A DNA stretch of 64,000 nucleotides from Vibrio porteresiae DSM 19223 (GCF_024347055.1 NZ_AP024895.1:2170001-2234000); one strand, 5' to 3'. Counted from the first letter of the stretch, positions 8,797-18,003 are shown. The notes: generated by a model not told the origin, from the letters alone. Made by a program: numbers and translations.

Positions 8797-10017
8797 ATGA
8801 AAATCCTCACAGTCACGACTCTTTTTCCCCATGTTAACAACCCCAAACATGGTGTTTTTATCGAAACCCGCTTAAGGCAGTTACGCCGTCAGTATCCCGA
8901 TGTGGAGATTAAAGTGATCGCGCCGATCCCTTATTTCCCATTTAAGCATCCACTGTTTGGTGATTATGCTCAGTACGCCAACGCGCCCGATTGTGAAGTG
9001 CGGTTTGGCATGGAGGTGTATCATCCCCGCTATTTTGTAGTGCCCAAAATCGGCATGACACTCACACCGCAAACGCTGGCTCATACGGTATTACGCCAAG
9101 CCAAACGCTTGCTGGCAGAGGGCTTCGATTTCGACCTCATTGATGGTCACTATTTTTACCCTGATGGGGTGGCAATAGCCAAAGTTGCCAAACAGTTAAA
9201 TAAACCTTTTACCGTGACAGCCCGAGGAACGGACATCAATTTGATCCCCGACTTTGCCAAACCAAGAAAGCAGATTCAGCAAGTGTTCTGGCAGGCAAAC
9301 CACACCATGGCGGTGTGTGAAGCACTGCGTCAAAGCATGATCGATTTAGGTGCCGAGCCGACTCATGTGTCGACTTTGCGCAATGGGGTCGATCTCAATT
9401 TGTTTGCTTTTCAAGATGAGCACCAACAGCTGCTGCTACGGCAAAAGCTTGCGTTGCCTGAGCATTCGCCGGTCATCATCTCAACCGGTCATTTGATCGA
9501 AAGAAAAGGTCACCATTTGGTGATTGACGCCGTGCAATCTCTCACCGATGTCACCTTGCTCATCGCAGGCAGTGGCCCAGATGGTAAAGCGTTGGAGCGC
9601 CAAGTGCACAAAGCAGGCATGGCCCAACGCGTGCGGTTTTTGGGCAGTTTAAGCCAAACTGAATTAGCTGAATATTATGGCGCGGCGGATCTTTCAGTGC
9701 TTGCTTCAAGTCGCGAGGGTTGGGCCAACGTGCTATTAGAATCGATGGCTTGTGGCACGCCTGTGGTGGCAACCAATATTTGGGGAACCCCCGAAGTGGT
9801 GCAAACACCCGAGGCTGGCCGACTGGTTAAACGCACGGCCAATGATTTGCGCCAAGGCATTATTGACCTGTTGGACACCCTGCCAGTACGAAGCCAAACC
9901 CGAGCCTATGCCGAGCAATTTACTTGGCAAAGCACATCGGAGGCGCAGTATCGCATCTTCAATGCCATTGTGAATCATCAACCCGTTCCCGTGTTAACCG
10001 CTGAGACTGTGCAATGA
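8797..10017 (+). CDS. GT4 family glycosyltransferase
   Basis: 406-residue GT-B enzyme predicted to add a sugar to the repeat unit. Seen: ILTVTTLFPHVNNPKHGVFIETR at the start (donor/acceptor groove of the N-domain), TARGTDINLIPDF, LRNGVDLNLFAF, STGHLIERKGHH and the C-terminal EGWANVLLESMACGTPVVAT with the E-x7-E pair that binds the nucleotide sugar. I chose ATG 8797, directly after the stop of the amidotransferase; the frame is open 48 bp further up but that would lie inside the previous gene. The 3' end overlaps the next gene by 4 bp (ATGA), indicating coupled translation. Confidence 0.93.
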   Translation: MKILTVTTLFPHVNNPKHGVFIETRLRQLRRQYPDVEIKVIAPIPYFPFKHPLFGDYAQYANAPDCEVRFGMEVYHPRYFVVPKIGMTLTPQTLAHTVLRQAKRLLAEGFDFDLIDGHYFYPDGVAIAKVAKQLNKPFTVTARGTDINLIPDFAKPRKQIQQVFWQANHTMAVCEALRQSMIDLGAEPTHVSTLRNGVDLNLFAFQDEHQQLLLRQKLALPEHSPVIISTGHLIERKGHHLVIDAVQSLTDVTLLIAGSGPDGKALERQVHKAGMAQRVRFLGSLSQTELAEYYGAADLSVLASSREGWANVLLESMACGTPVVATNIWGTPEVVQTPEAGRLVKRTANDLRQGIIDLLDTLPVRSQTRAYAEQFTWQSTSEAQYRIFNAIVNHQPVPVLTAETVQ

Positions 10018-11174
10018 AAATACTCTATCACCACCGCATCGCCTCTAAAGATGGACAGTATGTCCACGTGGAAGAGATCATTAATGCCCTGACTCGTCAG
10101 GGACATGAGGTCATTTTGGTCGCCCCACAGATAGCGCAAACCGCCGATTTTGGTAGCGACGGCGGTTGGATGTCGAAACTGCGCGCCATGTTGCCGAAAG
10201 GATTGTCTGAGTTGATGGAGTTTGGCTACGCATTCTTGGCGTTTTTTAAGCTCTGCATGGCGATTAAACGCCATCAACCCGATGCGATTTATGAACGGTA
10301 TAACCTATTTCTGCCCGCTGGGATTTGGGCGAAGACCCTATTTCGCTTACCGCTGGTACTTGAGGTGAACTCACCGCTGTATGATGAACGCAAGAAATAT
10401 GGCGGCATCGCACTCGAGAAATTTGCCAAGTGGACCGAGTATTATGCTTGGCGTCACGCCGACCACGTATTACCCGTTACTGACGTGTTGGCGCACTATA
10501 TTGAGCAAGCTGGTGTGCCGCGCGAACGTATTACCGTAGTGCCCAATGGCATCGACCCAACTCGCTTTGGCACTCACTCGCCTATCCTTCGTGATGCCAA
10601 GTTTGCCAACAAACGTGTAATTGGTTTTGTTGGCTTTTGTCGTGAATGGCACCACCTTGACCAAGTGCTGGATCTGATTGCGCAGCAAAATAATCCAGAC
10701 CTCATGTTACTCATCATTGGTGATGGGCCGGTTATCGAGGCGCTTAAGCAGCAAGCTAAACAACTCAATATGGAAGATAATTTTCACAGCACCGGGCTTG
10801 TTGAACGAGATGAAATGCCCTATTGGTTGGCGCAATTTGATATTGCCCTGCAACCGGCCGTTACCCCGTGGGCTTCGCCACTTAAAGTGCTGGAATATAT
10901 GGTCAGTGGCAAAGCCATCATCGCTCCCAACACACCCAATATTCGCGAACTGCTGACCGATCAACACAACGCGCTATTGTTTGACGACCAATGCCCAGAA
11001 GCCTCCCTACTCGCCTGTTTAGAAACCCTCATCCAATCACCGCAGTTAATGCAACAGCTAGGCAATGCAGCGCAAAAAACCATTGAACAGCGCCAGCTAA
11101 CCTGGGATTCCAACGCCGCCACCATCGTCCATTTACTGGCTGCCCATGCGGGCAAATCGTCTTATGCGCAATAA
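10014..11174 (+). CDS. GT4 family glycosyltransferase, last gene of the + strand operon
   Basis: 386-residue GT-B glycosyltransferase with ILYHHRIASKDGQYVHVEEI at the N-terminus (a form common in exosortase A loci), VVPNGIDPTRF, FVGFCREWHHLDQ and the donor-site segment SPLKVLEYMVSGKAIIAP. It overlaps the preceding gene by 4 bp and is followed 25 bp later by a strong intrinsic terminator. The last ~128 bp of the coding sequence together with the terminator is repeated at 15418-15602, downstream of an inserted gene group (see the repeat entries), so this gene's 3' end marks the edge of an insertion or rearrangement. The enzyme itself is intact. Confidence 0.92.
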   Translation: MKILYHHRIASKDGQYVHVEEIINALTRQGHEVILVAPQIAQTADFGSDGGWMSKLRAMLPKGLSELMEFGYAFLAFFKLCMAIKRHQPDAIYERYNLFLPAGIWAKTLFRLPLVLEVNSPLYDERKKYGGIALEKFAKWTEYYAWRHADHVLPVTDVLAHYIEQAGVPRERITVVPNGIDPTRFGTHSPILRDAKFANKRVIGFVGFCREWHHLDQVLDLIAQQNNPDLMLLIIGDGPVIEALKQQAKQLNMEDNFHSTGLVERDEMPYWLAQFDIALQPAVTPWASPLKVLEYMVSGKAIIAPNTPNIRELLTDQHNALLFDDQCPEASLLACLETLIQSPQLMQQLGNAAQKTIEQRQLTWDSNAATIVHLLAAHAGKSSYAQ

Positions 11175-11229
11175 TCTTTGCGATGTGGAGTCAAACGAAA
11201 ACCAACGCCTCATTTGAGGTGTTGGTTTT
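11047..11229 (+). repeat. Direct repeat copy 1: 3' end of glycosyltransferase gene plus terminator
   Basis: This stretch is about 90% identical to 15418-15602. It runs from inside the last ~43 codons of the glycosyltransferase gene, through its stop codon, to the end of the terminator hairpin. The two copies bracket about 4.2 kb that contains none of the polysaccharide genes. Similarity stops abruptly at both ends of each copy. Confidence 0.9.
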
Positions 11230-11231
11230 TT
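11200..11231 (+). terminator. Intrinsic terminator of the first exopolysaccharide operon
   Basis: Twelve-base stem AACCAACGCCTC / GAGGTGTTGGTT with a four-base loop and one G-U type mismatch, followed by a run of six T. It lies 25 bp after the glycosyltransferase stop. Confidence 0.92.
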
Positions 11232-11388
11232 AGTGGTTTAGTGGTGCAATCTGTTATTGCTACCTAGATTAATTTTTAACCGTTTCAACCTCGAACAAGA
11301 GCGATTTAAGCTTGGCTCGAATGCGAAAATCTTTGGTCATACTCTATCCTTGCGATGAGTTTTGATTAATCACGATACCAGAATACGT

Positions 11389-11865
11389 TCACACCCCTAG
11401 CGCAAAATTATGCAGGGCTTGTCCAGTTAAGCGATAGATTCTCCACTCAGATTGTTCTTCTGCACCGATGTGATGATAGAAATCTATAGCTGGCTGATTC
11501 CAATATAAAACTGACCATTCAAAGCGACCGCATCCTTTTTGAATAGCTTTATTAGCTAGTGTTTTCATTAGTAATTTCCCCGCACCAGAAGAACGGTAGG
11601 ACGGAGTCACGTACAAATCTTCGAGATAAAGGCCATTTTTCCCCAACCAGGTGGAGTAATTATAAAAATATACCGCGTAGCCTACAGGGCAGTTATCAAC
11701 CTCACAGATAATAGCCTTTGCCGTAGAATGATCACTAAACAAGCTTGAAACAATATCTTCTTCAGTTGCGTTCACACAATGTAGCGCTTCTTCATATTCA
11801 GCTAACTCTTTAATAAAATTCAAAATAACTCTTGCATCGGTAGATTTTGCTGATCGGATATTCAT
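11389..11865 (-). CDS. GNAT family N-acetyltransferase (diamine/thialysine acetyltransferase-like)
   Basis: 158-residue acetyl-CoA-dependent acetyltransferase. The acetyl-CoA loop is in LYLEDLYVTPSYRSSGAGKLLMKTLA, and the C-terminal FEWSVLYWNQPAIDFYHHIGAEE is the pattern of the SSAT-like/thialysine acetyltransferase group, which acts on polyamine-like or aminothiol amines. It is divergent from the LysR regulator at 11964, with about 100 bp between them, the usual layout of a regulator and its target. It belongs to the AT-richer insertion flanked by direct repeats, not to polysaccharide synthesis. Confidence 0.9.
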   Translation of the reverse strand: MNIRSAKSTDARVILNFIKELAEYEEALHCVNATEEDIVSSLFSDHSTAKAIICEVDNCPVGYAVYFYNYSTWLGKNGLYLEDLYVTPSYRSSGAGKLLMKTLANKAIQKGCGRFEWSVLYWNQPAIDFYHHIGAEEQSEWRIYRLTGQALHNFALGV

Positions 11866-11963
11866 TATATTTTAGGGCCTTATGTACTGTAATGTTCGCA
11901 GTATACTGATTGACTTGATATGATTTAAGTGCATTGTTTGCATCATTAACCTGTATCGTATTC

Positions 11964-12881
11964 ATGATGAAATTTGAAAACATCGACCTGAATCTAATGA
12001 AGGTCTTCTACTACATCTACAAAACACAATCTGTTCACCAGGCTGCTGAGAAACTTAGCCTAAGCCAGTCTGCATGCAGCCACAGTCTTTCTCGATTGAG
12101 AGAACGTCTCAATGATGAATTATTTATTCGCATTAGTGGCAGAATGATACCAACCAAACAAGCAGAACTACTCGCCGAATCCATTCTTCCAGCAATCGAC
12201 TTATTATATTCAGGACTTAAAAGTGCCATTCCTTTTAATCCAAGTTTTGGTCAGCATCACTTTGTGATTTCCGGTTACGACTTTAGCGCCTGGTGTCTAA
12301 TGCCCAAGTTAACGGCTCATCTAGCCAAATATTTTCCTAATATCAGTGTGCGATTTGTACAAAGTGGAGAGCAAATACCAGCGAAGCAACTTGAGTCAGG
12401 GGAAATTGATATCTCACTTGGTTTTGATCATGAAACTGAACAATCAAATCATATAGGGAATGCAATCTGGTTGTACGGAAAATATAGTATTGCGATGGAC
12501 AGCCGACATGAAGTGTTGAGAAGCAATGTCTCACTGGGGCTAGAGGAATTTCTAAATTATCCTCATATCCTCGTCACACCCTGGAACGAACAACGCGGTA
12601 TTGTTGACTCTACTCTTGGTAAGTTAAACAAGAAAAGAAATGTCGCCATTACATTGCCAAGTGTTCTTAGTGCTCCTTACTTACTCAAAAATACAGATTA
12701 TTTTCTTGCGATTCCTGAAATATATATAAAAACATTAGCGGATACTTTGCAATTAACCTACGTAGATCCCCCATTTCCAATACCGGATTATCAAATAAAA
12801 CTCTATTGGCATAAGGTCAGGGAGACAGAGCCTAAAGTAAACTGGTTGATTAAATTATTACTTAGCCTATCGGGTAGTTGA
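11964..12881 (+). CDS. LysR-family transcriptional regulator
   Basis: 305-residue LysR regulator: N-terminal winged helix-turn-helix (LNLMKVFYYIYKTQSVHQAAEKL, SQSACSHSLSRLRERL) followed by a periplasmic-binding-like effector domain (HHFVISGYDFSAWCLMP). It probably controls the divergent GNAT gene and itself through the ~100 bp region between them. The start is uncertain: ATGs at 11964 and 11967 precede the conserved FENIDLNLMKVF; an in-frame ATG at 11934 would add ten residues unlike the family. No strong ribosome-binding site helps the choice. Confidence 0.9.
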   Translation: MMKFENIDLNLMKVFYYIYKTQSVHQAAEKLSLSQSACSHSLSRLRERLNDELFIRISGRMIPTKQAELLAESILPAIDLLYSGLKSAIPFNPSFGQHHFVISGYDFSAWCLMPKLTAHLAKYFPNISVRFVQSGEQIPAKQLESGEIDISLGFDHETEQSNHIGNAIWLYGKYSIAMDSRHEVLRSNVSLGLEEFLNYPHILVTPWNEQRGIVDSTLGKLNKKRNVAITLPSVLSAPYLLKNTDYFLAIPEIYIKTLADTLQLTYVDPPFPIPDYQIKLYWHKVRETEPKVNWLIKLLLSLSGS

Positions 12882-13205
12882 CGATCTTATACATTTTCAG
12901 CCAGTGGCATGGATAACATATAGACTTACTATGATGAGAAAGATAATCCAAATGTCAGTGTAAAAAACGGTGGTAACTTCCTGCCTAAAAAGTTAGGGTA
13001 ACAAACGTGCTAGTCGTAATCATGCTAGCACGCCTCTGGACAGAAATTATTTTGCATTAGGGTAATGATCTGTTGTCTATACATTAAAATATGTATTGAA
13101 CATCATAATTCTGTCTAGTTTTACTTAACCACTAAAAGTCTGACGCTATGATTCGAAGTAACTTTATCACCAGCGTGCCTTCATTAATGACAGAATATTC
13201 AGCAA
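12882..13205. other. Intergenic stretch between LysR and transporter genes
   Basis: 324 bp, AT-rich, without a convincing ORF. It contains one clear inverted repeat, CGTGCTAG / CTAGCACG at 13006-13032 with an 11-base spacer and no T run. That could be a weak hairpin between these convergent genes or a remnant of a recombination site; I cannot decide. Confidence 0.5.
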
Positions 13206-14114
13206 TCAACATCTTCTATACAGCAACACCGATATTAAAATCATTAATGAACCCAATATAGTCATCGATGGCATTGGAGTATTGAACACTAAGTAGTCAA
13301 ATATCATAGTGACTATCGGGACAAAATAAAAAAGACTACTAACCTTATTAACCGAACCTTGCCTAATCATATAAAAAAGCAAGAGTAATGCACCGGTTGA
13401 TACCACCGTAATCATCCAAAATAATGAAACAACAAATGATAGGTTCCATGTAACATCCCAACCACTAAAGTAAACAACCAAAACAAATACTATAGATGCT
13501 AGAGCATTCTGTACTAAAGCAGAGTCTAATGGATTGACTTCGATTTTCTTTTGATATGCTGAACCAACTGTAATTGCTAGCACGGCACAAGTTGCAAACG
13601 CTAACCCTGACCAACTGAAACTACTAAAATCTTTAGAACCAAATAAGGCAATGAATAGACCTAAAAATGCTATAAGCAGAAATAATACGCCATTTATTTT
13701 GATTCGCTCTCCACTAAAGATCGGAGTGATAAGAGGTTGCAACCCTAAAACCAAGGCCACTAATCCCACAGAAAGATCGTGTTGAATAGAAAGAAAATAA
13801 AATGACTGATATAAAACTTGTAGAAATAATCCATTCAAACATAACACCATCACATTTTTTTTACTTAATGAACTCTCCTGTCTATTAGATTCATTTTTTA
13901 TTTTTAAAAAAATATAGATTATAAGAATAAGTACAAATGCACCTAACGACCTTAGTGTTAGAAAAGACCAGACAGATGATGAATCTAGACCTGTTTTGAC
14001 AAAAAATGCACCACTGCTCCACATACATAGAAAAATAAATGGTGCTACATTTACCAAATTAATCATCTGCCATTTCACCTTTTCAATTCCATTCATTAAT
14101 GATGAAACGTTCAC
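13206..14114 (-). CDS. DMT-superfamily (EamA) inner-membrane transporter
   Basis: 302-residue protein with ten hydrophobic segments arranged as two EamA repeats. FLCMWSSGAFFVKTGLD at the start of repeat 1 and LGLQPLITPIFSGERI at its end are typical motifs. Such proteins export amino acids, metabolites or drugs, but the substrate is not readable. It is divergent from the LysR gene at 14483, its most probable regulator. The ATG at 14114 is used; ATG 14066 would start just before the first helix. It belongs to the insertion flanked by direct repeats. Confidence 0.88.
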   Translation of the reverse strand: MNVSSLMNGIEKVKWQMINLVNVAPFIFLCMWSSGAFFVKTGLDSSSVWSFLTLRSLGAFVLILIIYIFLKIKNESNRQESSLSKKNVMVLCLNGLFLQVLYQSFYFLSIQHDLSVGLVALVLGLQPLITPIFSGERIKINGVLFLLIAFLGLFIALFGSKDFSSFSWSGLAFATCAVLAITVGSAYQKKIEVNPLDSALVQNALASIVFVLVVYFSGWDVTWNLSFVVSLFWMITVVSTGALLLLFYMIRQGSVNKVSSLFYFVPIVTMIFDYLVFNTPMPSMTILGSLMILISVLLYRRC

Positions 14115-14279
14115 TTAATTCACGCTGGTCTAATAAGTAACGTTTTAACTCTGTAGATTTTAGATAGATAGTAGAAATATAATATCTAGTTCATTTATCT
14201 TATGCCATGATTATGCCTACTAGAACTATTATAAAATGGATAGATTTCCCGCCCACTCCAAAAAAATTTAAAACATTAA

Positions 14280-14375
14280 TTACTTCTCTTTGGGAATACC
14301 ATTTAAATATTCGATTTCTTTACTTAGATCCCCGTACATAGCAAGGTCTCTTTTGCCAACAATTCTTGTACTCAT
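14280..14375 (-). CDS. Possible 31-residue ORF, or 5' remnant of a lost gene
   Basis: Short frame between the divergent transporter and LysR genes, with a GGAG site six bases before the ATG and start MSTRIVGKRDLAMYG. I do not recognise it. It is hydrophilic and ends KEK. It could be a small protein, the surviving start of a deleted gene, or chance. The rest of 14115-14482 is AT-rich and presumably holds the LysR operator. Confidence 0.25.
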   Translation of the reverse strand: MSTRIVGKRDLAMYGDLSKEIEYLNGIPKEK

Positions 14376-14482
14376 ATCTGTCTCCACACTTTATTTCCAT
14401 TTTTTATATAGATATCACGGAAACACTAATCGTAAAAATTAATAATCAAGATAATTAATATCACAAAACGAGATAAGACCCG

Positions 14483-15403
14483 ATGAACTTAGATACGTCA
14501 ATCTTAAGGACATTTGTAACAGTTGCCGAACTAAAGAGCTTTTCAAAGGCTTCCACAAGACTCAATCGAGTTCAATCAGCCGTTAGCCAACAAATACAAA
14601 AGCTCGAAATGCAAATTGGGCATAAGTTATTTGATAGAACCACTTCTATGGTAGAGCTGACTGTGAAAGGAGAATTATTTTTACCATATGCCATTCAAAT
14701 CTTGGATATTAATGACAAATCTATAGCTATGATGGCCGAAAACCTGCCTAAAGGGAGAGTAAAAGTTGGCACATCGGACACATATGCCAGCTGTTTTTTT
14801 TCTGAATTATTAAGAAGATGTGCAGAAACATATCCAGAAATTGAAATTGAAATTCAATGTGGCTATAGCGGCGACATATGGGAAAAATATGAACAAGGTA
14901 AACTCGATTTAGTTCTAACCCAAGGATGTCCTACTCACATCAATCATGAGGTTATACATATAGAACCATTACAATGGGTATGTTCACCAACATCCTATGT
15001 TTATAAAAAGCACCCTGTCCCTTTAGCTTTATTTTCAAAAGGATGTGGAGATAGAGAAATTGCATTAGATGCATTAAACCGAGCAGGAATTTTATTTGAT
15101 GTTAATTTCAGCAGCACCAGTCACACCGGTATTATCGCGGCAGTAAAATCTGGATGTTGTGTTTCAGTAGTACTCGAAAGTACAATCACTGATAAATTTC
15201 GAGTCCTAGGTAACAGTGATGGATATCCTTCATTACCAAACCTTGAACTCTCCATTGCTTATCGAAATAGCGACAAAAATAGCCCAAGCTACTTATTTTC
15301 AAAAATAATAAGAGATTATTTTCATCATAGACATACTGAACAATCACCTCTAAAAACATCACAACAGAATACAGAAGAAGTATTAGAACCGTTGTATAAG
15401 TGA
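14483..15403 (+). CDS. LysR-family transcriptional regulator
   Basis: 306-residue LysR regulator. The N-terminal helix-turn-helix is clear (LRTFVTVAELKSFSKASTRLNRVQSAVSQQIQKLE), followed by the hinge KGRVKVGTSDTYA and the effector-binding domain with the typical PEIEIEIQCGYSGDI ... GKLDLVLTQ. It is divergent from the EamA transporter, suggesting control of export by a small-molecule ligand. Its stop codon is only 14 bp before the second direct-repeat copy, so the gene ends at the right edge of the inserted segment. Its codons are AT-rich compared with the polysaccharide genes on either side. Confidence 0.92.
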   Translation: MNLDTSILRTFVTVAELKSFSKASTRLNRVQSAVSQQIQKLEMQIGHKLFDRTTSMVELTVKGELFLPYAIQILDINDKSIAMMAENLPKGRVKVGTSDTYASCFFSELLRRCAETYPEIEIEIQCGYSGDIWEKYEQGKLDLVLTQGCPTHINHEVIHIEPLQWVCSPTSYVYKKHPVPLALFSKGCGDREIALDALNRAGILFDVNFSSTSHTGIIAAVKSGCCVSVVLESTITDKFRVLGNSDGYPSLPNLELSIAYRNSDKNSPSYLFSKIIRDYFHHRHTEQSPLKTSQQNTEEVLEPLYK

Positions 15404-15417
15404 GAATATTTGGGATG

Positions 15418-15602
15418 TAATGCAACGGCTAGGCAATACTGCACAAAAAACCATTGAACAACGCCAGCTAACCTGGGATTCCAACGCCGCCACCATCGTC
15501 CATTTACTGGCTGCCCACGCTGGCAAATCGTCTTATGCGCAATAACTTTTGCAATGTAGAGTCCGCCAATAAAACCAACGCCTCATTCGAGGCGTTGGTT
15601 TT
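15418..15602 (+). repeat. Direct repeat copy 2: decayed 3' glycosyltransferase fragment plus terminator
   Basis: Second copy of 11047-11229, carrying the last ~43 codons of a glycosyltransferase (including NAATIVHLLAAHAGKSSYAQ and the stop) but no upstream part of such a gene, then the terminator. It could be the relic of a second glycosyltransferase gene or an attachment-like duplication made when the LysR/EamA segment entered. The rest of the gap to 15768 is AT-rich with no ORF and leads into the SEC-C gene. Confidence 0.88.
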
Positions 15603-15603
15603 A
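15573..15603 (+). terminator. Intrinsic terminator in the second repeat copy
   Basis: Perfect 12-base stem AACCAACGCCTC / GAGGCGTTGGTT with a four-base loop followed by TTT. It is a copy of the terminator at 11200 and would also stop read-through from the LysR gene. Confidence 0.85.
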
Positions 15604-15768
15604 TTGGGTTGAGCTGTTTTTAGCTTGGTTTTGGACAAAAATGAGCTAGGAAATCTGATTGAACTGACACTTTAAAATAATGTGTTTTCACAAATGATAT
15701 GAATTTTGTGTTTATCTCTATTAAATTTATATTAAACTGATTACATTGCAATTCTTTTTGGGGGTACT

Positions 15769-16983
15769 ATGTCAGCTATTTTTATTGATAATTTTTCTAA
15801 TCCTTTAGGTAATGTACAGCGGTGGAATGAACGAAAAGGTTGGATACAGACGCCGTTAATTTCAGGAATCAATACTAAAGATTTAACTAATGATTTAGAT
15901 AAGAATGCCATAAGAAAATTATTCTGCTGTCTTTTTTTATTCGATACGATTTTTGTTAAATATCAGGATTATGAAAAAATAATAAAAATATTAGGAGCAG
16001 ACAACACCATAGAACTCATAAGTTCTGAATCGTTAAAAATCATACTAGATTACGGTGAGTTTACCAGTGATTTTTCTCAAAATCACTTTAATTTAAATCA
16101 TCTAGGTTATCTGGTTGGGAAAACCCAAAAGCATTTTAACTTTAAAAACCTAAAACATTTCAATGTAAAAAAACAAAATTACTGGAGATACATTACTGAT
16201 AATAATTCAATTGAAATAAATTATGAAAAGTCCATTTTAAATAGTATGAATTTAATCAATAATGAAATTTTATCAGATCTAAAAAATGAAAGCATGGCGA
16301 CTGCAATGAATATAGGTAAAGATGGTTTTGCATCACCAATTGACCACCTAAAAGCATTGAGAGTAAGTAATGTTTTTAATGGATTACTAATTCAAAAGGC
16401 CGTAGGTGCTGAAAACATTATTCAAGACGAATACTCAGTAAAATATATGAGTTTTAAATTTTTTCTTGATAATAACAACAAATTTATTGACTCTTTCGAA
16501 AGTGTACTAAACCGTAAAGGAATTCCTGACTTTTACGATTTATTTAAGAAGGGAGCATTAACGATTAAAGATGTTTTAAATATTAGAGATAAGTCAATCG
16601 CATGTGAATTTAGGAAATGGATTAAATCCATAGATTATAATGAAGACGATTTTTACAAAGAACTATTAAATTCAACTTCTTCAAGCTCGCTCTCAAAAAT
16701 AACAAGATTTCTGTACCCAAACATAATTGGAGCATTTAATCCATTATTAGGGATTGCTGCATCATTCTCTGATTCATTCATCTTAGATAGAATATATAAA
16801 AACTGGCATCCCAACATTTTTTTAGATGATATTTTATCAAAGAAAATCATTAAAATTGAAGGTGATTATGAAAAGATGATTAAAAGAAAAGAAATTAAAA
16901 AATATTTCAATTCAGTAAATAGAAATGACAAGTGTCCTTGTGGGAGTGGTAAAAAATTTAAAAACTGTCATGGTAATATATAG
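15769..16983 (+). CDS. Uncharacterised protein with C-terminal SEC-C zinc motif
   Basis: 404-residue protein, strongly AT-rich (Lys/Asn/Ile-heavy) compared with the flanking polysaccharide genes, which suggests recent horizontal acquisition. The last ~22 residues form the SEC-C motif (NDKCPCGSGKKFKNCH), a small zinc-binding module first known from SecA and found appended to many unrelated proteins. The first ~380 residues are not recognisable to me; there is no signal peptide, and one moderately hydrophobic stretch (IIGAFNPLLGIAASFSDSFIL) lies near residue 325. The gene stands alone with a GGGGG-type site before its ATG. A role in mobile-element or phage conflict is possible but is only inference. 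Confidence 0.85.
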   Translation: MSAIFIDNFSNPLGNVQRWNERKGWIQTPLISGINTKDLTNDLDKNAIRKLFCCLFLFDTIFVKYQDYEKIIKILGADNTIELISSESLKIILDYGEFTSDFSQNHFNLNHLGYLVGKTQKHFNFKNLKHFNVKKQNYWRYITDNNSIEINYEKSILNSMNLINNEILSDLKNESMATAMNIGKDGFASPIDHLKALRVSNVFNGLLIQKAVGAENIIQDEYSVKYMSFKFFLDNNNKFIDSFESVLNRKGIPDFYDLFKKGALTIKDVLNIRDKSIACEFRKWIKSIDYNEDDFYKELLNSTSSSSLSKITRFLYPNIIGAFNPLLGIAASFSDSFILDRIYKNWHPNIFLDDILSKKIIKIEGDYEKMIKRKEIKKYFNSVNRNDKCPCGSGKKFKNCHGNI

Positions 16984-17139
16984 TTATTAGATAATTAAAT
17001 ATATGAAACATGATAACTAAAATAGTTCTCGTTGATATTGTTAATTCAGGATGTCAGATATACATATCTCAAATTGAAATGGGGCATTAATGAGTTGCCC
17101 CATAACTCACTCCGCCCACTCCTCACTCAAATGCTCAAA

Positions 17140-18003
17140 CTAACTTCCCGCCGACCGCCTCCCTTCCCTTCGAATTGCTCGAGCGGCGATGAGATCAAAC
17201 AGCACGTTTGAGCTGAGCCAGCGGATTGGAAGAGTATCAATTTGTGAGGCGTATTTGGGCATGACGGCGAGGCCATCGCGTTTTAGCTTTGGCACAATGT
17301 TGCTTTGCTGCATGTGGCGTTTTGAGTAACGAACGCGGCGGCGTAAGTAGAGTTTGATGTCCTGCCAGCGCCACGGGTTGAGAGGCTCGTAGTTAAATAC
17401 GGCGTCGGTACACACGCCGATATTCTCCAGCGGTGTATCTTTGCCACTGCACAAATCGGTGGCGGTAAGAAAGCCCAACATGCTGTCATCCCCTATCAGT
17501 CCCGTTGGTAAACGGACGTTGTTCGCCACAATCCGCTGAATATACCGTGGGGAAAGCAGATAGAGATTGCCGGTAAATTGATGTTCACGCAGCAGCGCAG
17601 TGCGCCACGCTTGCGCACTGCGCCCTTTCAGACACGGGAAGCTGGACACTGCCAAAAAATGCGGGTTGTTTAGGTGGTAATCCACCAGTTGAGCAATGGC
17701 GAGTTCGGCAAAGGTCAGGTCGCCATCGGCAAACACCGCAATCGACTCACCATCATAATATTGATGGACGAAGGTGTTCCACGCGTTGGATTTATCCCCC
17801 AGAGTAATTTCAATGGGATAAACATTGAGGTATCGCTTGGCAAACTCACTAACGACGCTAAGAGTGTGATCACGACAGCCATTGATCATCACATAAACCT
17901 GCACGGGGTACTCACCGCAACTGGTCAATAAACTGTTGAGCGAATCGGCAATGGTCGACTGTAAATTGTAAGCAAAAACGCAGACTTGAATATTAGGCTT
18001 CAT
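17140..18003 (-). CDS. GT2 family glycosyltransferase
   Basis: 287-residue GT-A glycosyltransferase. It has IQVCVFAYNLQSTIADSLNSLL at the N-terminus, VMINGCRDHT, and the metal-binding acidic motif FADGDLTF (D-x-D), so it is probably an inverting enzyme adding a sugar or modifying the polymer. I start it at ATG 18003 (MKPNIQVCVFAYN), which overlaps the ligase gene by 11 bp; the frame runs 78 bp further up, but that part lies inside the ligase gene. It is last in a four-gene - strand operon with the ligase, a tiny membrane peptide and a GT4 enzyme. Confidence 0.9.
   Translation of the reverse strand: MKPNIQVCVFAYNLQSTIADSLNSLLTSCGEYPVQVYVMINGCRDHTLSVVSEFAKRYLNVYPIEITLGDKSNAWNTFVHQYYDGESIAVFADGDLTFAELAIAQLVDYHLNNPHFLAVSSFPCLKGRSAQAWRTALLREHQFTGNLYLLSPRYIQRIVANNVRLPTGLIGDDSMLGFLTATDLCSGKDTPLENIGVCTDAVFNYEPLNPWRWQDIKLYLRRRVRYSKRHMQQSNIVPKLKRDGLAVMPKYASQIDTLPIRWLSSNVLFDLIAARAIRREGRRSAGS

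Noticed and set aside
11269..11340. 23-codon - strand frame with AAGGA upstream (starts MTKDFRIRAKLK)
   Set aside because: Very short, next to a terminator and the insertion edge, and with no other support; it may be the relic of a gene cut by the insertion but cannot be defended as a gene.
12992..13032. attC-like (integron cassette) site: GTTAGGGTAACAAACG followed by an inverted repeat
   Set aside because: The paired core sites of an attC are not in the right order, and no second copy or integrase supports a cassette; the resemblance is short.
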